From contig CM060734.1 of assembly GCA_030704615.1 (NCBI GenBank), forward strand, positions 48,378,042-48,442,041: DNA of 64,000 nucleotides, given 5' to 3'. This document shows positions 12,187 to 23,268 of this stretch, one piece after another; positions within the stretch are counted from its first letter, which is position 1, and each line of letters starts with the position of its first letter. The notes below the pieces were generated by a model that was not told the origin of the DNA, made no database searches, and saw nothing but the letters and a program-made list of their open reading frames with translations. The position numbers and the translations under genes are program-made. This stretch comes from Takakia lepidozioides. Taxonomy: Eukaryota > Streptophyta > Takakiopsida > Takakiales > Takakiaceae.

Positions 12187-12623
12187 ATGTTTTGGCACAA
12201 CTTATTATGTTTTAAGCAAGCTTTCTTCTCTGGTCCAACATTTGGTTCTAATCATGTTGATGGTGCAACTCCACTTGTAATTTTGCCACTGCAACATTGT
12301 TCAAACAACATTGTAGGTCCTCTAGGGATGAAGACCAACTTAGAAGACCTGTACGACTTAGAACTCGTCAAGGGTGCGACAAAGCTTAAGCATCCTAAGA
12401 GGTTATATCAGACCTACAGAGGCAGTTTACTGTTGCTACGAGCCTTTGCTATGCACTGGTCAGGAGTACTTATCACAGCAAGTCCTCTATGTGACATCCC
12501 AGTAAGGTCACCTTTATTCCATCGGAGAAAGAAGTATTCAATCTAAGCTCTACTATTATCTAGCAGTTCGGGTTTTCCAACATCCTGGTATTAATTCGAG
12601 CAGACCTGCAAGACGCACTGGTC
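12187..12623. other. GDSL-flank repeat, first copy
   Basis: No trusted gene; the 119-codon frame at 12187-12546 has no recognisable domain. The block from CACTGGTCAGGAGT (about 12454) through AGAAAGAAGT and TTTTCCAA to TCGAGCAGACC recurs at 13905-14090 with substitutions. This is a local duplication on which the TIR element at 12624-13904 is superimposed. Confidence 0.5.
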
Positions 12624-13904
12624 CCCGGGGCGGCAACACAACTGTCTTAGATGGTCATTTATTATTTTTTCTAACTCTTCTAATGAAGGAGTGTAAGTTA
12701 TAAAGAGAGCCCTCCAAATATGTTGTGAAAGTAGCCATCGAGATGCATCGATTGACACCACTTTCATGCCAATCAGATTAGGTTATGTACCTCAAAAGTT
12801 GATTTTAGAACTTATTATAAGATTTTTTCTAATGCAGGGGTCCTCGTCCAGATACGGTGCCCCAGATTTTTCTTGGAATTTTAAAATTTATAATATGAGA
12901 TATTTTTATAATATATATTTTATTATATAGACGGCATCCAGCTCTCTATGGATGTCCAACCACATTCGTTAGGTTTTAGGTTTCAAGCTTGGAGCAATGG
13001 GCCGCTTCACGCTTCACGCTGGTGCAGGCTGTTTGCTCGAGAGTATGCCCTATGGGCCAAGGTCATTTTTCCTTGGTATTCTATTAATATGATATAGTAA
13101 AGGGCTTCCTCCCCTTTTGATTTAATAGGTACATTCAGACTGACGATTAATTTGGGGGATAAAGTAGCACCGGGTCTATCTCTGTTCACACGTGTCCATG
13201 TTAGTGAGTTAACTGCTGACTGGACGTCGTCGTGGCAGGTGACATGGCAGAAAGTTATGCACAAAGTTAGGCCACTGATATTGCTATTTATTTGCAAGAT
13301 CAATCTTTGAAAAATCGTAGATGTGGGTTTGATATTGGTCGTATCTTATTCATTCAGATTTCAACCTAATAAGTTATTTATTTCTTACTGCGATTCATGG
13401 AAGGATGATTTTCATCTAAGTGTGATTTTTCTCATCATCTTCTTGTCCCGCCATCTCGCGTCTTTGCTACAAAGGAGAGCGATGCTACAGGATGACGATG
13501 GAGGCAGTGTATGTCATCCATAGCAATTAGGACAAATACACGTGGTATGTTGTGAACAGAGGTAAGAGAGAATATAAATAAGTAAAATTATTTGTTAACA
13601 TATGCATATGTGTGAACGAAAATAGAATAAGTTTCGTGTAAGTATAACTCGAATATAAGAAGGTCAAAGAAATTTATTTGCCATGAAAATATTCACTCTT
13701 AAGTTGGTAGACATCTGGATGCTACTTATGAGTCTGAATGTACCTAATGTATATATAATAATTTATTATAATTTGCAGCTCCAGCTCCAATTCAAAAATG
13801 GTGTATTATAAGTTATAATAAGGTTTTTAGAAGATGAAAATCAGCTCCGAATCCTCTTCTAAATCCGAGGACCCCTGCATATTATAGGGAGTTGCCGCCC
13901 CGGG
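12624..13904. mobile_element. 1,281-bp TIR element with 8-bp target duplication
   Basis: Ends are a 14-bp inverted repeat, CCCGGGGCGGCAAC at 12624-12637 and its complement at 13891-13904. Both sides are flanked by the direct 8-mer CACTGGTC (12616-12623 and 13905-13912). An 8-bp duplication fits the hAT superfamily, although these termini are not the usual CAGGG type. No transposase frame is present, so the element is non-autonomous. A related unoccupied CACTGGTC site survives at about 12454. Confidence 0.72.
12835..13877. mobile_element. nested hAT-like TIR pair
   Basis: CAGGGGTCCTCG at 12835-12846 is inverted at 13866-13877. CAGGGG-type ends are typical of hAT elements. The 1.04-kb interior is AT-rich and non-coding. 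I do not see an 8-bp target duplication (TTCTAATG against CATATTAT), so it may be an old insertion, or these may be subterminal repeats of the outer element. Confidence 0.5.
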
Positions 13905-14289
13905 CACTGGTCAGGAGTATCACAGCAAGTCCTCTACATGATATCCGATGAAGGTCATGTTTCAGACTTCCATCTTGAGAAAGAAGTGTCCGCTAGAGCT
14001 AGAAGTACTATGTACTATAACAATAATGTACCAGTTTGGATTTTCCAAAATCTTGGTGTTAACGAGGTATTAACTCGAGCAGACCAGATACTAGTGACTA
14101 TTAAGTCTGGACAACATACCACCATTCAACCAGGGCCTGCTATACATAATCTAGTTATGACAAGTTTGTACATGTGGTCACACAGATGTGGCGGTTCCTG
14201 AAGATCGAGGCTTTTGTTTGGCAAGTCGCTAGCCAACACCAGAATCCCAGCAACCGACAGCAACCCTGGACCGAGCCTGGACCACAATC

Positions 14290-16774
14290 TCATGGATTTG
14301 GAATACCCGAGAACAGGCTTGAGTTAAGAGGGCACAGTGTGCTCAGATTTATTGGGGGATATATGTATTTTCCAGTGAGGAAGAAATTAACCATGACCCT
14401 GTAAAAAGCTTGAGTATAGTGGATACCATCCCAATTGATATGGTTTGATGGATCAGGACAGGCAGTGACAGTTATAGTGGGGTTGGTAGTGGTGTTGGTA
14501 CCATGTATGGTTCCAGTAGTGCCACAGGTAACAGAAGGGTTATAGTTGTACTTGCCACCAAACCCGCAGCAGGCAGTCAAAGTAGCATTCGCCAAAAATC
14601 CTGCATATATGTACATGCAAGTTAGACAGTTTCCAGAAAAGGTTAAGCCAGGTCACCACTGCAACACTTCCATTTGCAAGTTGAGTGCATAGGTGATCTG
14701 ATCATGATGGTCTGAAATTAGCAAGAAAGGTTATATACTGCTCACCATATTTGGTAGGATTTGTCAGAATCTCCATATTGGCACTGTACCAGTCGTAGAG
14801 ATAGAGGTTGATATCCGTGAGATTTTGTCGAAGTGTCGCAAGCGAAGCGTTGAGCTCAGTATTGTAGGCCTTGTCAACATCGTTGATACCTTCCAAACAG
14901 CCCATACTGTCATAGGGGCTGATGCCCGCGAGATCGGTGAGGAGAAGGGGAACGCACCCTTGTGGTGGAAGTGTGCCCAAGAAAATAGTTCTGGCTCCAC
15001 TGGCATAAAGTTGCTGCAGGTGACATTCCGCAAGTTGAGCACCGCGCGGAACGTGAAGAAAAACACATATGTGAGTTCATGGAACTTTGTACAGGACTGC
15101 AAGTGGAGATGCGACCCTATCTCAACAAAGTCTTGCTCAGCAAGATTGTAACTCACCTCCACTGCAGATACGACAGCTGCGAGTGTCTGAGGCAAGATCG
15201 TTTCATTTATCGTCGAGGTATTCAAACCTCGCTCTAGCGATAAGACGACGTCGTTTACCCCAATCTCGGGTATGATGTAGTATGCCTTAGTATCGAAGAA
15301 GGAGGGGGGCACGACGCAATGATCGTCAGCAGCCATAGGGTCTGGACAAGAGTTCAGCAAGGGTCATCCGAAATCTACAAGACAGACTGACGACAACACA
15401 AATCGACGGAGCGCACATTGAAAAATAGGTAGCCCCACACGCGTCCTTTACTCGCAGTTAATTACTTGTGTCTGCCGACCTAATTGTTCAATAAGTACTT
15501 ACATAGAAGTCATGACAAGGGGTGGTCGAGCTCCGAGAGTTCCATAGCCTGGAGCTTTTTTGCTCGGAGATTACTCCAGATATGGTCTGCTGTTCAAAAG
15601 AAAAACGCGCCAATCTGCTTTGAACAAGAACAAATAAACAAAACATACAAAATGACCTTGGATTAAAGTGCAATTCAGTAATAGTGGCCGACGAGAGCGT
15701 ACTTTCAGAGTCATTCGACTGGGCTGTACTTTTGAAGAAGAAGTATTGGTTAAGTTGAAGCTGCAGGTAAAAGGGGACTAGCGAGGTGTCATCTCGCGCA
15801 GCGGCTCCAGCGTACGCAAAATTGGCACCATAACGAGAATCAGCTCTGTTCAGAGCGAACACATATGGTGCGAGAAATGGAAAATACAAAGCTTGCGCTG
15901 CTTTCAATGTCAAGCATCCCAACAATTAGTAGATACAACACAGTTCTGGTAAGTCCGCCATACATACATACGCATACCTTTCCAAGTGAATATAATGACC
16001 TAATTACTGTCCACTACTAGACACGTACACACGCATATAGGTATGTTTTGTGCATTGCGATGGAAACCAGCACTTTTACATAACTGTATGTATAATCTTA
16101 ATCCAACATTTGTGAACGTCCCATCGTGCAGTATATGGTGGTCTTCTTTCACGTCTTCGATCTCAAGGCACAAAATATCACGTACATGTGAGAATTCTCC
16201 TAGGTATCACTAATTGAGCTCAAATAGCACAGTAGTAGTTATATGTACACGTCACGCTTCCAGAAGTATAGATCCTCGGGCATGGGCTTGAATTCATATC
16301 ATCAGTTATACTTATCCGTCTTCATCTGCTCCGGGCCTCAGCAGTGAGCGATATCGGAGAGATCCAAGCTATGAGTACTTACAGGACCTAGGACTTCAAT
16401 TGGTCCGATCCCACATACCGCCAGCTGGTAACTATATACTGATCCTAGGAATTCATGACAGTATTGTGGAGAAAGCTTCCTTTGTCGACCGTGTACAAGT
16501 ATGACTCCAGTCGATGACAAGACGCCCATCTAAGTAACGATTGTGACCGGGCTGATTAAAGAAAGTACAGGATTCACATGCAGAGCGTGCTCTGGAAGGG
16601 GAGAAGGAAATCGGGCCTGCACGTTTGAACCTGCATCAGTCAGCGAAACCCCGAAAGCATATATGTCGCTTTGGACACGAGCTGGAGGGAGCATGGGGGC
16701 TCCGAACACAACCAGAAACTTTTAAGCACCACGTCGACTCCGCAGATAAATTCCATTGCGGTGAGATCATACAT
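14290..16774 (-). pseudogene. GDSL esterase/lipase copy 2, exon 1 decayed
   Basis: Paralogue of the 5038-7624 gene. Exons 2-5 are open and in phase (15897-15703, 15341-15157, 15013-14746, 14600-14290). They keep GANFAYAGA, GVND and DPSNHINWDGIHYT. Exon 3 uses an acceptor about 30 nt further upstream than copy 1, which adds a short insert before PSFFDT and avoids a TGA in the homologous upstream sequence. Exon 1 (about 16774-16510) is recognisable only in pieces: the block I motif reads FGVSLTDAG, losing the Asp of GDS, and the frame shifts before the NQPG..NRY..GRLVID block. No intact signal peptide frame remains. I call it a pseudogene that lost its first exon while the rest stayed readable. 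Confidence 0.75.
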
Positions 16775-16924
16775 CTTCCGACTTGATGTTAACTGAGTGT
16801 AAGAAATGATGACAACGATGTTTTTTTCTAGCGCTGTGTGAAGTAGAGTTTCCCCTCTAAATGTCGTTTTTGCAGGTATCTGGGGAGCTATAATCCAAGC
16901 TATAGTCGCGCCAATTGCCACCTC

Positions 16925-17133
16925 CCAGCCTCAGACCTTCACTGGAATTTCCAAATAACGTACAAACCTTCTTGAGCAAGTTTATCCTTCACTACTCCAC
17001 GCTTTCTGTTTCGAAACTCCCCTCACTCTAAACGAACTCAACATGTCTCACATTTTCAAATCCACAAGCCTGCACTGAAAGTGATATATCATTAAAATAT
17101 AGTCCAGAGGGAACATGGGTTACTCGTACCTAT
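16925..17133 (-). pseudogene. GDSL copy 3, intron 1 remnant
   Basis: Resembles intron 1 of the intact gene (the TTTCTGTTTCGRAACT block and neighbours). It ends at CGTACCTAT, the splice donor region, where the Copia element is inserted. Exons 2-5 of copy 3 are missing, so only its 5' end exists here. Confidence 0.55.
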
Positions 17134-17458
17134 TGTTAGAATGTGCATTTATTCTACCCTCGACAACTCTCCTATATTTGTAGGATTAGATCAGGTCTGG
17201 TTACCTACCCACGACGGTGCTTAATTGCACATTGACGGTGATCCTTCTCTCTTACTATGAATAGTGACTAGAAGCCCAGCCTCTCCATAGGACTCTCATT
17301 GCATATAACCTTCTCATGCTTTCCGTTATATTCATTCTTTTCACTCTTGAGCATACTCTTCTTTAGCACGTTGTTTCTTCTCACCGCCTGGCCAAGTGTA
17401 TGAATCTGTTGTTGTTGTGAGTGTCTACAGTAGCTTTAGATGTTCATGTTTTCCAACA
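17134..17458 (+). repeat. Copia 5' LTR
   Basis: TG...CA ended, followed directly by the primer-binding site. It differs from the 3' LTR by several substitutions and an indel near 17182-17215, so the insertion is not recent. Confidence 0.93.
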
Positions 17459-17470
17459 TGGTATCAGAGC
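17459..17470 (+). promoter_or_regulatory. Copia primer-binding site
   Basis: TGGTATCAGAGC directly after the LTR is the classic complement to the 3' end of initiator tRNA-Met used by plant Copia elements to prime reverse transcription. Confidence 0.93.
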
Positions 17471-17632
17471 TAGTATGTTAGTTCCTTCGAATTAACAACT
17501 AAAGTTAACGAGTGTGAACAGGCGACAAGTAGCGTAGAACTAGGTAGAAGCCGTTGCTCCTAGTGCACCGTAGAATGTGAGATCAACATTGCATTCTAGC
17601 GTTAGACCAACGGTTCTCTCCAAGCTACGACT

Positions 17633-18019
17633 ATGGAACCCGTCAGCTCTGCCCCATGGCTCATGGATAGATTTGGCAGTGAAGACTTTGCTCTTTGGAA
17701 ATACAAGATGCAGCACATGTTGGTGCATCAAGGTTTATGGAGCATCGTAACAGGGGAAGAAAAGCAACCTGTGGAGACAACTTCGAAGGGAGCTGGAAAG
17801 CAACCTGTAACTGACGGAAGTTCGAAGACAGATGAGATGAGCAAATGGATAGAGATGGATGGGAAGGCTCATTCCATCCTTGTTTGGCATCTCCAAGACT
17901 CTGTCATACGACGCATCAAGACTTCAAAGACGACATCTGAGGCCTGGAAGAAGCTAGAGGAGTTGTACGAGAAAAAATTTGTACCTGAGCAATTGATATT
18001 GCTTCTAGGAATGTGCTAA
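17633..18019 (+). pseudogene. Copia gag, truncated
   Basis: The N-terminal part of a UBN2-type gag is visible: the first residues precede FALWKYKMQHMLVHQGLW, then EAWKKLEELYEK. The frame ends early at 18019. The rest of gag, including the zinc knuckle, is missing: the text jumps from a gag core (SDHINKLKD at about 18050) to the protease in about 60 bp. This is an internal deletion, not an alternative form. Confidence 0.8.
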
Positions 18020-18098
18020 CTTCTAGATTGCAAGAAGGGGGAAACCTTTCTGATCACATCAATAAGTTGAAAGATGTCATCGTGCTCTTGATTCTTGG

Positions 18099-18407
18099 TT
18101 GTTGGACTCAGGAGCCACACATCATATGACATCTAGATCAGATTGGTTTGTGGAATTCCAAGAAGCCCATGTTCCAAGGAGAGTGAAAGTGGCCAATGCC
18201 ACTTACAGTGAAATTACAGGTCAGGGAACCATACTTACACAGCTTCCTAATGGCATGACCAAGGAACTAAAAGGTGTACTTTGTGTTCCAAGTCTAGAGA
18301 ACATCCTCCTGGCAGTAAGTAAATTGGCAGATGAAGGTATGAATACTTTATTCAAGAAAAAAGGTTGTGAACTCTATGATGACGACTTGAATTTGATGGC
18401 CAAATGA
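18099..18407 (+). pseudogene. Copia protease region
   Basis: Retropepsin-like protease with the active-site sequence LDSGATHHM at its start, followed by the ITGQGT..L and L..VLCVPSL..ILL strands typical of Copia. The stop at 18405-18407 separates it from the GAG-pre-integrase region (IWHKRLGHLN at about 18490-18530). Confidence 0.82.
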
Positions 18408-18479
18408 GATAGAGTTGGGGATCTTTACTCATTGACACCAAGGCAACAGTATTGCGCAAAAGCATCCTTATATGGACAA

Positions 18480-19342
18480 GAAAATTCAGCAGAGATATGG
18501 CATAAGAGATTGGGGCATCTGAATTTTCAAACTTGAATGCACTTGATGGAAAAAACTCAAGCTGTCACAGGGTTTAAGATTGAAGATGGATCACACCTAA
18601 AACTTTGCGAAGGGTGTTTGCTTGGTAAGCAACATAAGGCACCCATTCCTAAGACCACAAGCAGCAGGGCTGCCCGAGGGCTGCCCATGTGCTTGAGTTG
18701 GTCCACACTGACGTGGTTGGACCGATGAGAGTTCCTTCACTTGGAGGAGCCAAGTATTTTGTGGCATTTACTAATGATTTCTCTAGGAGGGTGGCTGTCT
18801 ATTGCTTGAAAGAAAAATCAGGCATCCTTGATGCATTCAAGACCTTTCATAAGATTGCAGAAATGCAAACAGGTTTGAAGTTGAAGGCGATCAGGAGCGA
18901 CAATGGTGGAGAGTTTACTTCTCTCGCTTTCAAGGAATATTGCAGTCAAAATGGCATCCAGAGATACACTTCTATTCCTTACAATGCCTTTCAAAACAGC
19001 CTGGCTGAGAGAATGGACAGGACGCTGATGGAGAGTGTCTGTAGCATAATTCATGACAGCAAGCTGATCAAGGCTTTGTGGGCTGAAGCGGTAACTTCCG
19101 CAGCGTATATTCGGAACCAAGTGATCACCAAGGCATCTCCAACCAAGACTCCTGAAGAGATTTGGTCTGGTAAGAAGCAAAGTGTTGATCATTTTAGGGT
19201 TTTCGGATGTAAGGCTTACGCTCAAGTTCCAAAAGAAAAAAGAACTAAATTGGAGCCTAAGAGCGTGAAGTGCATTTTTGTGGGCTATAGTGAAGAAGCG
19301 AAGGGATACAAAATGTTTAATCCCGAGGAAGGTGTTCCTTAG
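18480..19342 (+). pseudogene. Copia GAG-pre-integrase and integrase
   Basis: Carries the zinc-binding pre-integrase block (WHKRLGHLN, then CEGCLLGKQ) broken by a stop near 18535 and a frame change near 18690. The integrase core is open from 18689. The catalytic acidic residues are in HTDVVGP, RSDNGGEF and SLAERMDR. The C-terminal GCKAYAQVP and SVKCIFVGY blocks follow. The frame is lost at 19342. Confidence 0.85.
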
Positions 19343-19542
19343 TAGGGATGTGGTATTTGATGAATTCAATACAATACAGGGACAGGAGCTGAAATCTCAT
19401 GGTGACACAAAATTGTGGTTTCTTTGGGATTTATTTCCTGGCAACCCTATTGAGTGTTTTACAAGGTGGGAACTTGAAGAGCAGGTTCAAGAAAATCAGA
19501 TCCATGATGCTCCACACGATGAAGAGAGACTGCAAGAAGTAA

Positions 19543-21094
19543 ATGTGCAGATTGATAGAGTCGACATGTGATAGCATTGCAGATCGTGATGATTTGAGAA
19601 CAGTAGTCGAGGAAGATTCACATGAAGAGGTCGAAGCAGTAGCCTCTCCATCTGGACAATCACCTTCAGCAGGAGCAAATGAACACCTCAGTTGCCTGGA
19701 CAACGTCAAGGTAAGAATTCGAAAGCCTTCACTAAAAGTCCGAGAAACCCTAGGTCATCCGATGAGTTTCTCAGCAATTACCGTACCTGGAAATGTTAAC
19801 GAAGCATTGGAAAGTGATGCTACCGGATGGACAACTGCTATGCAAGTAGAATATGACTCTCTCATGAAGAATGGAACTTGGATACTTGCTGATCTCCCGG
19901 CAGGTAGGAAAGCAATAGGCTGCAAGAGCCCGAAGGTTTTGTTGTTGAAGGAGCCGAAGGAAAAGTATGCAAGCTCAAGAAATCTCTGTATGGATTGAAG
20001 CAATCCTCACGAGCTTGGTACCAACGAATCGATCGATATTTGTTGGCTCAAGGGTTTCGGAGTGGAAAAGCAGATTCAAACATTTATGTGAAGCGAGTAG
20101 CAGAGTTGTTCGTCATCCTTGCTTTGTATGTTGACGATGCAATATTGATAAGCAACAATCTAACCTTTCTTAATGAGGTGAAGAAGGAGCTCGCTGCAAA
20201 ATTTGAGATGGTAGATTATGGGGATATCAACACTGTCTTGGAATCCACATCATCCGAAACAGGGAGAAAAGGACAATCCATATCAGTCAGAAACGCTACT
20301 TGGAGAATGTGCTACATGAATTCAAGATGGAGGATTGTAAGCCTGTAGCCATACCCATGGAAGCAAACTCGAAGTTGTCCATTGATATGTGTCCAACTTC
20401 AACAAAAGAGCAGGAGCAGATGAAGGGAATACCACATCGAAAGGCCATAGGTTGCTTTATGTATGCAGCGATTCTCACAAGACCTAATCTTGTCTTTGCT
20501 GTAGGTCTGTTAAGTCGCTTTATGGAAAATCCAGGTTACCTCCATTGGGCTGCGGTCAAGCGTGTATTCAGGTATCTCAAAGGCACTATTGATTTTGGTA
20601 TTACATTAGGCATAGGTGAGACAGGTAGCAAATCTGGGATTTTGCAAGGATATTGCGATTTGGACTATGCAGGGGACGTGGATGCAAGGAAGTCCACATC
20701 TGGTTACTGTTTTACCTTGAATGGCGGGGTTATTTCCTGGCACAGCAAGAAACAAACAGCCACGGCCCTATCAAGCACAGAGGCTGAGTACATGGCTGCC
20801 ACAGAAGCTGCCAAGGAGGCCATTTGGAGGAGATTACTCCATGACATTGGAATGAAGCAAATTGATCTTCTCAACCTCAAATGTGACAATCAGAGTTGCA
20901 TTGCACTGGCTAAGTTTCCCAAGTTTCACGGAAGATCCAAGCACATAGCAACTCAGTTTCACTTCTTTCGAGAGAAACTGGAGGAGGAAGAAATTTTGTT
21001 GGAATACTGTCCAACTAAATTGCAGGCTGCAAATATTTTTACCAAGCCGCTGCCAAGGGCAAGGTTTGAACTTCACAGGAAAAGCTACAAATAA
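19543..21094 (+). pseudogene. Copia reverse transcriptase / RNase H
   Basis: Three frames follow one another. 19543-19998 has the RT entry block (W..AMQVEYDSLMKNGTW). After GCK at about 19920 the palm region with the first catalytic Asp is deleted, and the text resumes at the LKKSLYGLKQ block. 19995-20348 contains the YVDD active site. 20300-21094 encodes RNase H, with RKSTSGYCF, SSTEAEYMA and the final IFTKPLP. Without the first part of the palm this RT cannot be active. Confidence 0.88.
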
Positions 21095-21127
21095 GGCCTC
21101 TAAGTCGGGTTCAAAACTGAGCAGGAG

Positions 21128-21422
21128 TGTTAGAATGTGCATTTATCCTACCCTCGACAACTCTCCCATATTTGTAGGTCACAACGGTGCTTAATTGCAC
21201 ATTGACGGTGATCCTTATCTCTTAATAGTGACTAGAAGCCCAGCCTCTCCACAAGACTCTCATTGTATATAACCTTCTCATGCTTTCCGTTATATTCATT
21301 CTTTTCACTCTTGAGCATACTCTTCTTTAGCACGTTGTTTCTTCTCACCGCCTGGTCAAGTGTATGAATCTGTTGTTGTTGTGAGTGTCTACAGTAGCTT
21401 TAGATGTTCATGTTTTCCAACA
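21128..21422 (+). repeat. Copia 3' LTR
   Basis: Partner of 17134-17458. It ends CCAACA at 21422 and is followed by the CCTAT target duplication, then by GDSL exon 1 sequence. Confidence 0.93.
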
Positions 21423-21628
21423 CCTATGAAGTCAATGATAAGACGCCCATCTGAGAAGCGATTGTGACCGGGCTGATTGGAGAAGTTATAGGATTCCCCG
21501 TAAGGAGAATTCAGTGTTGTTGAGAGAGAAATCAGTGTTGTAAAGGGAAACACTGCCTGCACGTTTCATGTATCAGTCAGCGAGTCCCCGAAAGCATATA
21601 TCGATTTTGGACAAAGGGGGTAGGCCGT
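21423..21628 (-). pseudogene. GDSL copy 3, 3' half of exon 1
   Basis: Reading on the minus strand it gives CPKSIYAFGDSLTDT, then a TGA (21566-21568) where the intact gene has Gly, then the SDGRLIIDF region near 21440. A small internal duplication around TCAGTGTTGT is also present. It is bounded by the Gypsy element on one side and the Copia element on the other, and it carries both target duplications. Confidence 0.8.
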
Positions 21629-22659
21629 TGTTAGAGGACTGTAGGGGACTTAGACACTTATACGGGATCTGTAGGGTACCCTTAAATTTTGCACAGACTG
21701 AGACCAACAGGAGCCTTAGGGGTGACAGCAGCGCACTGTAGAGGGGGGGTTACACAGTCGTCACAGCCCACACAGCCAACACAGCCCGTCACAGTCGTCA
21801 CAGCCCACACAGCCAACACAGCCAACACAGCCCGTCAAAGTCGTCACAGTCGTCACAGCCAACACAGCCAACACAGCCGACACAGTCGACACAGCCGACA
21901 CAGCCGATACAGCCCGGCAGAGCCACACAGCCGACACAGCCGACACAGCCCGGCACAACCACACAGCCAGTCACAGCCCGTCACAGTTTCACACAGCCAG
22001 TCACAGCTTGACACTGCTATCACGATCATAGGGAACGAAGAGTAGGACAGGGAACGACTGTGGGGAACAACACCTGCGAAGGGAACATGTTAGTTCACAG
22101 ACGACGGTTAGTGAGGGAAACGGTTAGAACTGCGGATAGGAAGATAAAAGGGAAAACGGGGAATGAAGGAGGGGGATTTTTATCATTATTCGGAGGAGGA
22201 CTTCTTAGTCAGGCTGGAGCGGAGATCGGAAGCAAAGATGGAGAGCACGGTGAAGGAGGAAAGAGGATTAGTAGATGCTTGTTATATGCAAAGCTGTAGT
22301 GATATTGTAGAGCAGATTAGAGACACAATGGCTTCGGCCTGATACCTGATAAATCATAATCTGATACTTATACGATACAATCACACTGTGTAGAGAGATC
22401 TGAGTGAAGCTGTGGATTGAATGGATGAGTGAAGGAAACCGATAGATTGATGAAGCAAACTGATACTTAATTATCAATGGTAAGGTAGCTAAGATGAATG
22501 CGGAAAGGGAAACAAATAGGAAACACCCCCATGATACACTAGCTGTAGGTCATGACTGATTGTTCTGCGCGGGCTGAGTACTTAGAGATTTCCAACTCTT
22601 CTATCTTGGAGTTTCCGCCTCGGATAGCGAAGGGATGGGTGAGTAAAAGCCGCGCGACA
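21629..22659 (+). repeat. Gypsy 5' LTR
   Basis: Begins TGTTAGAGGACTG and ends GCGCGACA. The array of CACAGCC-type repeats lies at about 21751-22013. The remainder (about 22020-22659) matches the 3' LTR essentially base for base, which indicates a recent insertion. Confidence 0.95.
21751..22013 (+). repeat. CACAGCC minisatellite in 5' LTR
   Basis: Some 25-30 tightly packed variants of (A)CACAGCC and CACAGTCGT. The 3' LTR copy at about 34140-34422 has a different number and order of units, which accounts for the 19-bp LTR length difference. Confidence 0.85.
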
Positions 22660-23247
22660 TTTGGCGACCATACTGGGGACCTGGGACATGAACAACCAGA
22701 TGTGACAGGCATCTGGTGGGATCATGGTGGTTGGACCATTAAAGAATTTGAAGTGAATCAAATTCCCTGTGGAACGAAGGAAGAAAGATTGTCCAAACAA
22801 TTCTTTCAAAGGTTCTTGGAATTGCCAGACGGTTGTAAAGAAAATATTCTTAAACGAGTGCATGATGCTGATCCAGAATGGGGTCTGGAGAAAGGAGTGA
22901 TAAAGATTTATCAGGTAGCCTGTAGAGGAAGAGCACGTTGGTTACCAACATTGGTTTATGTGATAGCATTGCTATCCATTAAACGAGTAGAGTTTGAAGG
23001 CTGGGAAGAAAGAAAGGTGAATGTTTATACTCATATGCATGAAGAGCTTGTACTGGTAAAGAATTGGATTCCAAAGGATATTTTGTGGATCAAACTCACA
23101 CCAAGAACAGCTTTTCAGACTTGTTTGCCATATGGTTATATGGTAACGGAGACTTCAAGTATAGCCAAGGGTGCATTGAAGCTTGAAAGAAACCCAGGCA
23201 TATACGAGAGATATTACAGAAGAGAGTTTTGGTTATTGCCACATTAA
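22552..23247 (+). CDS. Gypsy leader ORF (upstream of gag)
   Basis: A 231-codon frame whose only early ATG (22552) lies inside the LTR. The frame runs without a stop across the LTR end and primer site into the internal region. The protein is basic and rich in Trp/Tyr (WWDHGGWTIKEF, RRARWLPTLVYVIALL-like, YRREFWLLPH) and I recognise no family. It stops 21 bp before the gag start. Ogre/Tat elements also have an ORF before gag, but homology to those is not established. If transcription starts in the LTR upstream of 22552, it would be the first cistron. The alternative is a chance frame, though 231 codons makes that less likely. Confidence 0.5.
   Translation: MTDCSARAEYLEISNSSILEFPPRIAKGWVSKSRATFGDHTGDLGHEQPDVTGIWWDHGGWTIKEFEVNQIPCGTKEERLSKQFFQRFLELPDGCKENILKRVHDADPEWGLEKGVIKIYQVACRGRARWLPTLVYVIALLSIKRVEFEGWEERKVNVYTHMHEELVLVKNWIPKDILWIKLTPRTAFQTCLPYGYMVTETSSIAKGALKLERNPGIYERYYRREFWLLPH
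22662..22679 (+). promoter_or_regulatory. likely Gypsy primer-binding site
   Basis: TGGCGACCATACTGGGGA starts two bases after the LTR. It has the same shape as the TGGCGCCGTTGCCGGGGA type seen in many plant gypsy elements. The tRNA is not assigned. Confidence 0.6.
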
Positions 23248-23268
23248 AAGAAATGAAAGACATGGGAC

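Larger units (their letters stand above)
17134..21422 (+). mobile_element. Ty1/copia LTR retrotransposon, decayed
   Basis: LTRs at 17134-17458 (325 bp) and 21128-21422 (295 bp) begin TGTTAGAATG and end CCAACA; the left one has about 30 bp extra. The 5-bp target duplication CCTAT is at 17129-17133 and 21423-21427. The order gag - protease - integrase - RT - RNase H is that of Copia. Several frameshifts, a truncated gag and an internal deletion in RT make it non-autonomous. It is inserted exactly across the exon 1 splice donor of GDSL copy 3. Confidence 0.95.

Noticed and set aside
21689-22045. 118-aa frame in the LTR repeat array
   Set aside because: Any frame through the CACAGCC array stays open; the 3' LTR copy gives a different length. 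It is repeat sequence, not a gene.
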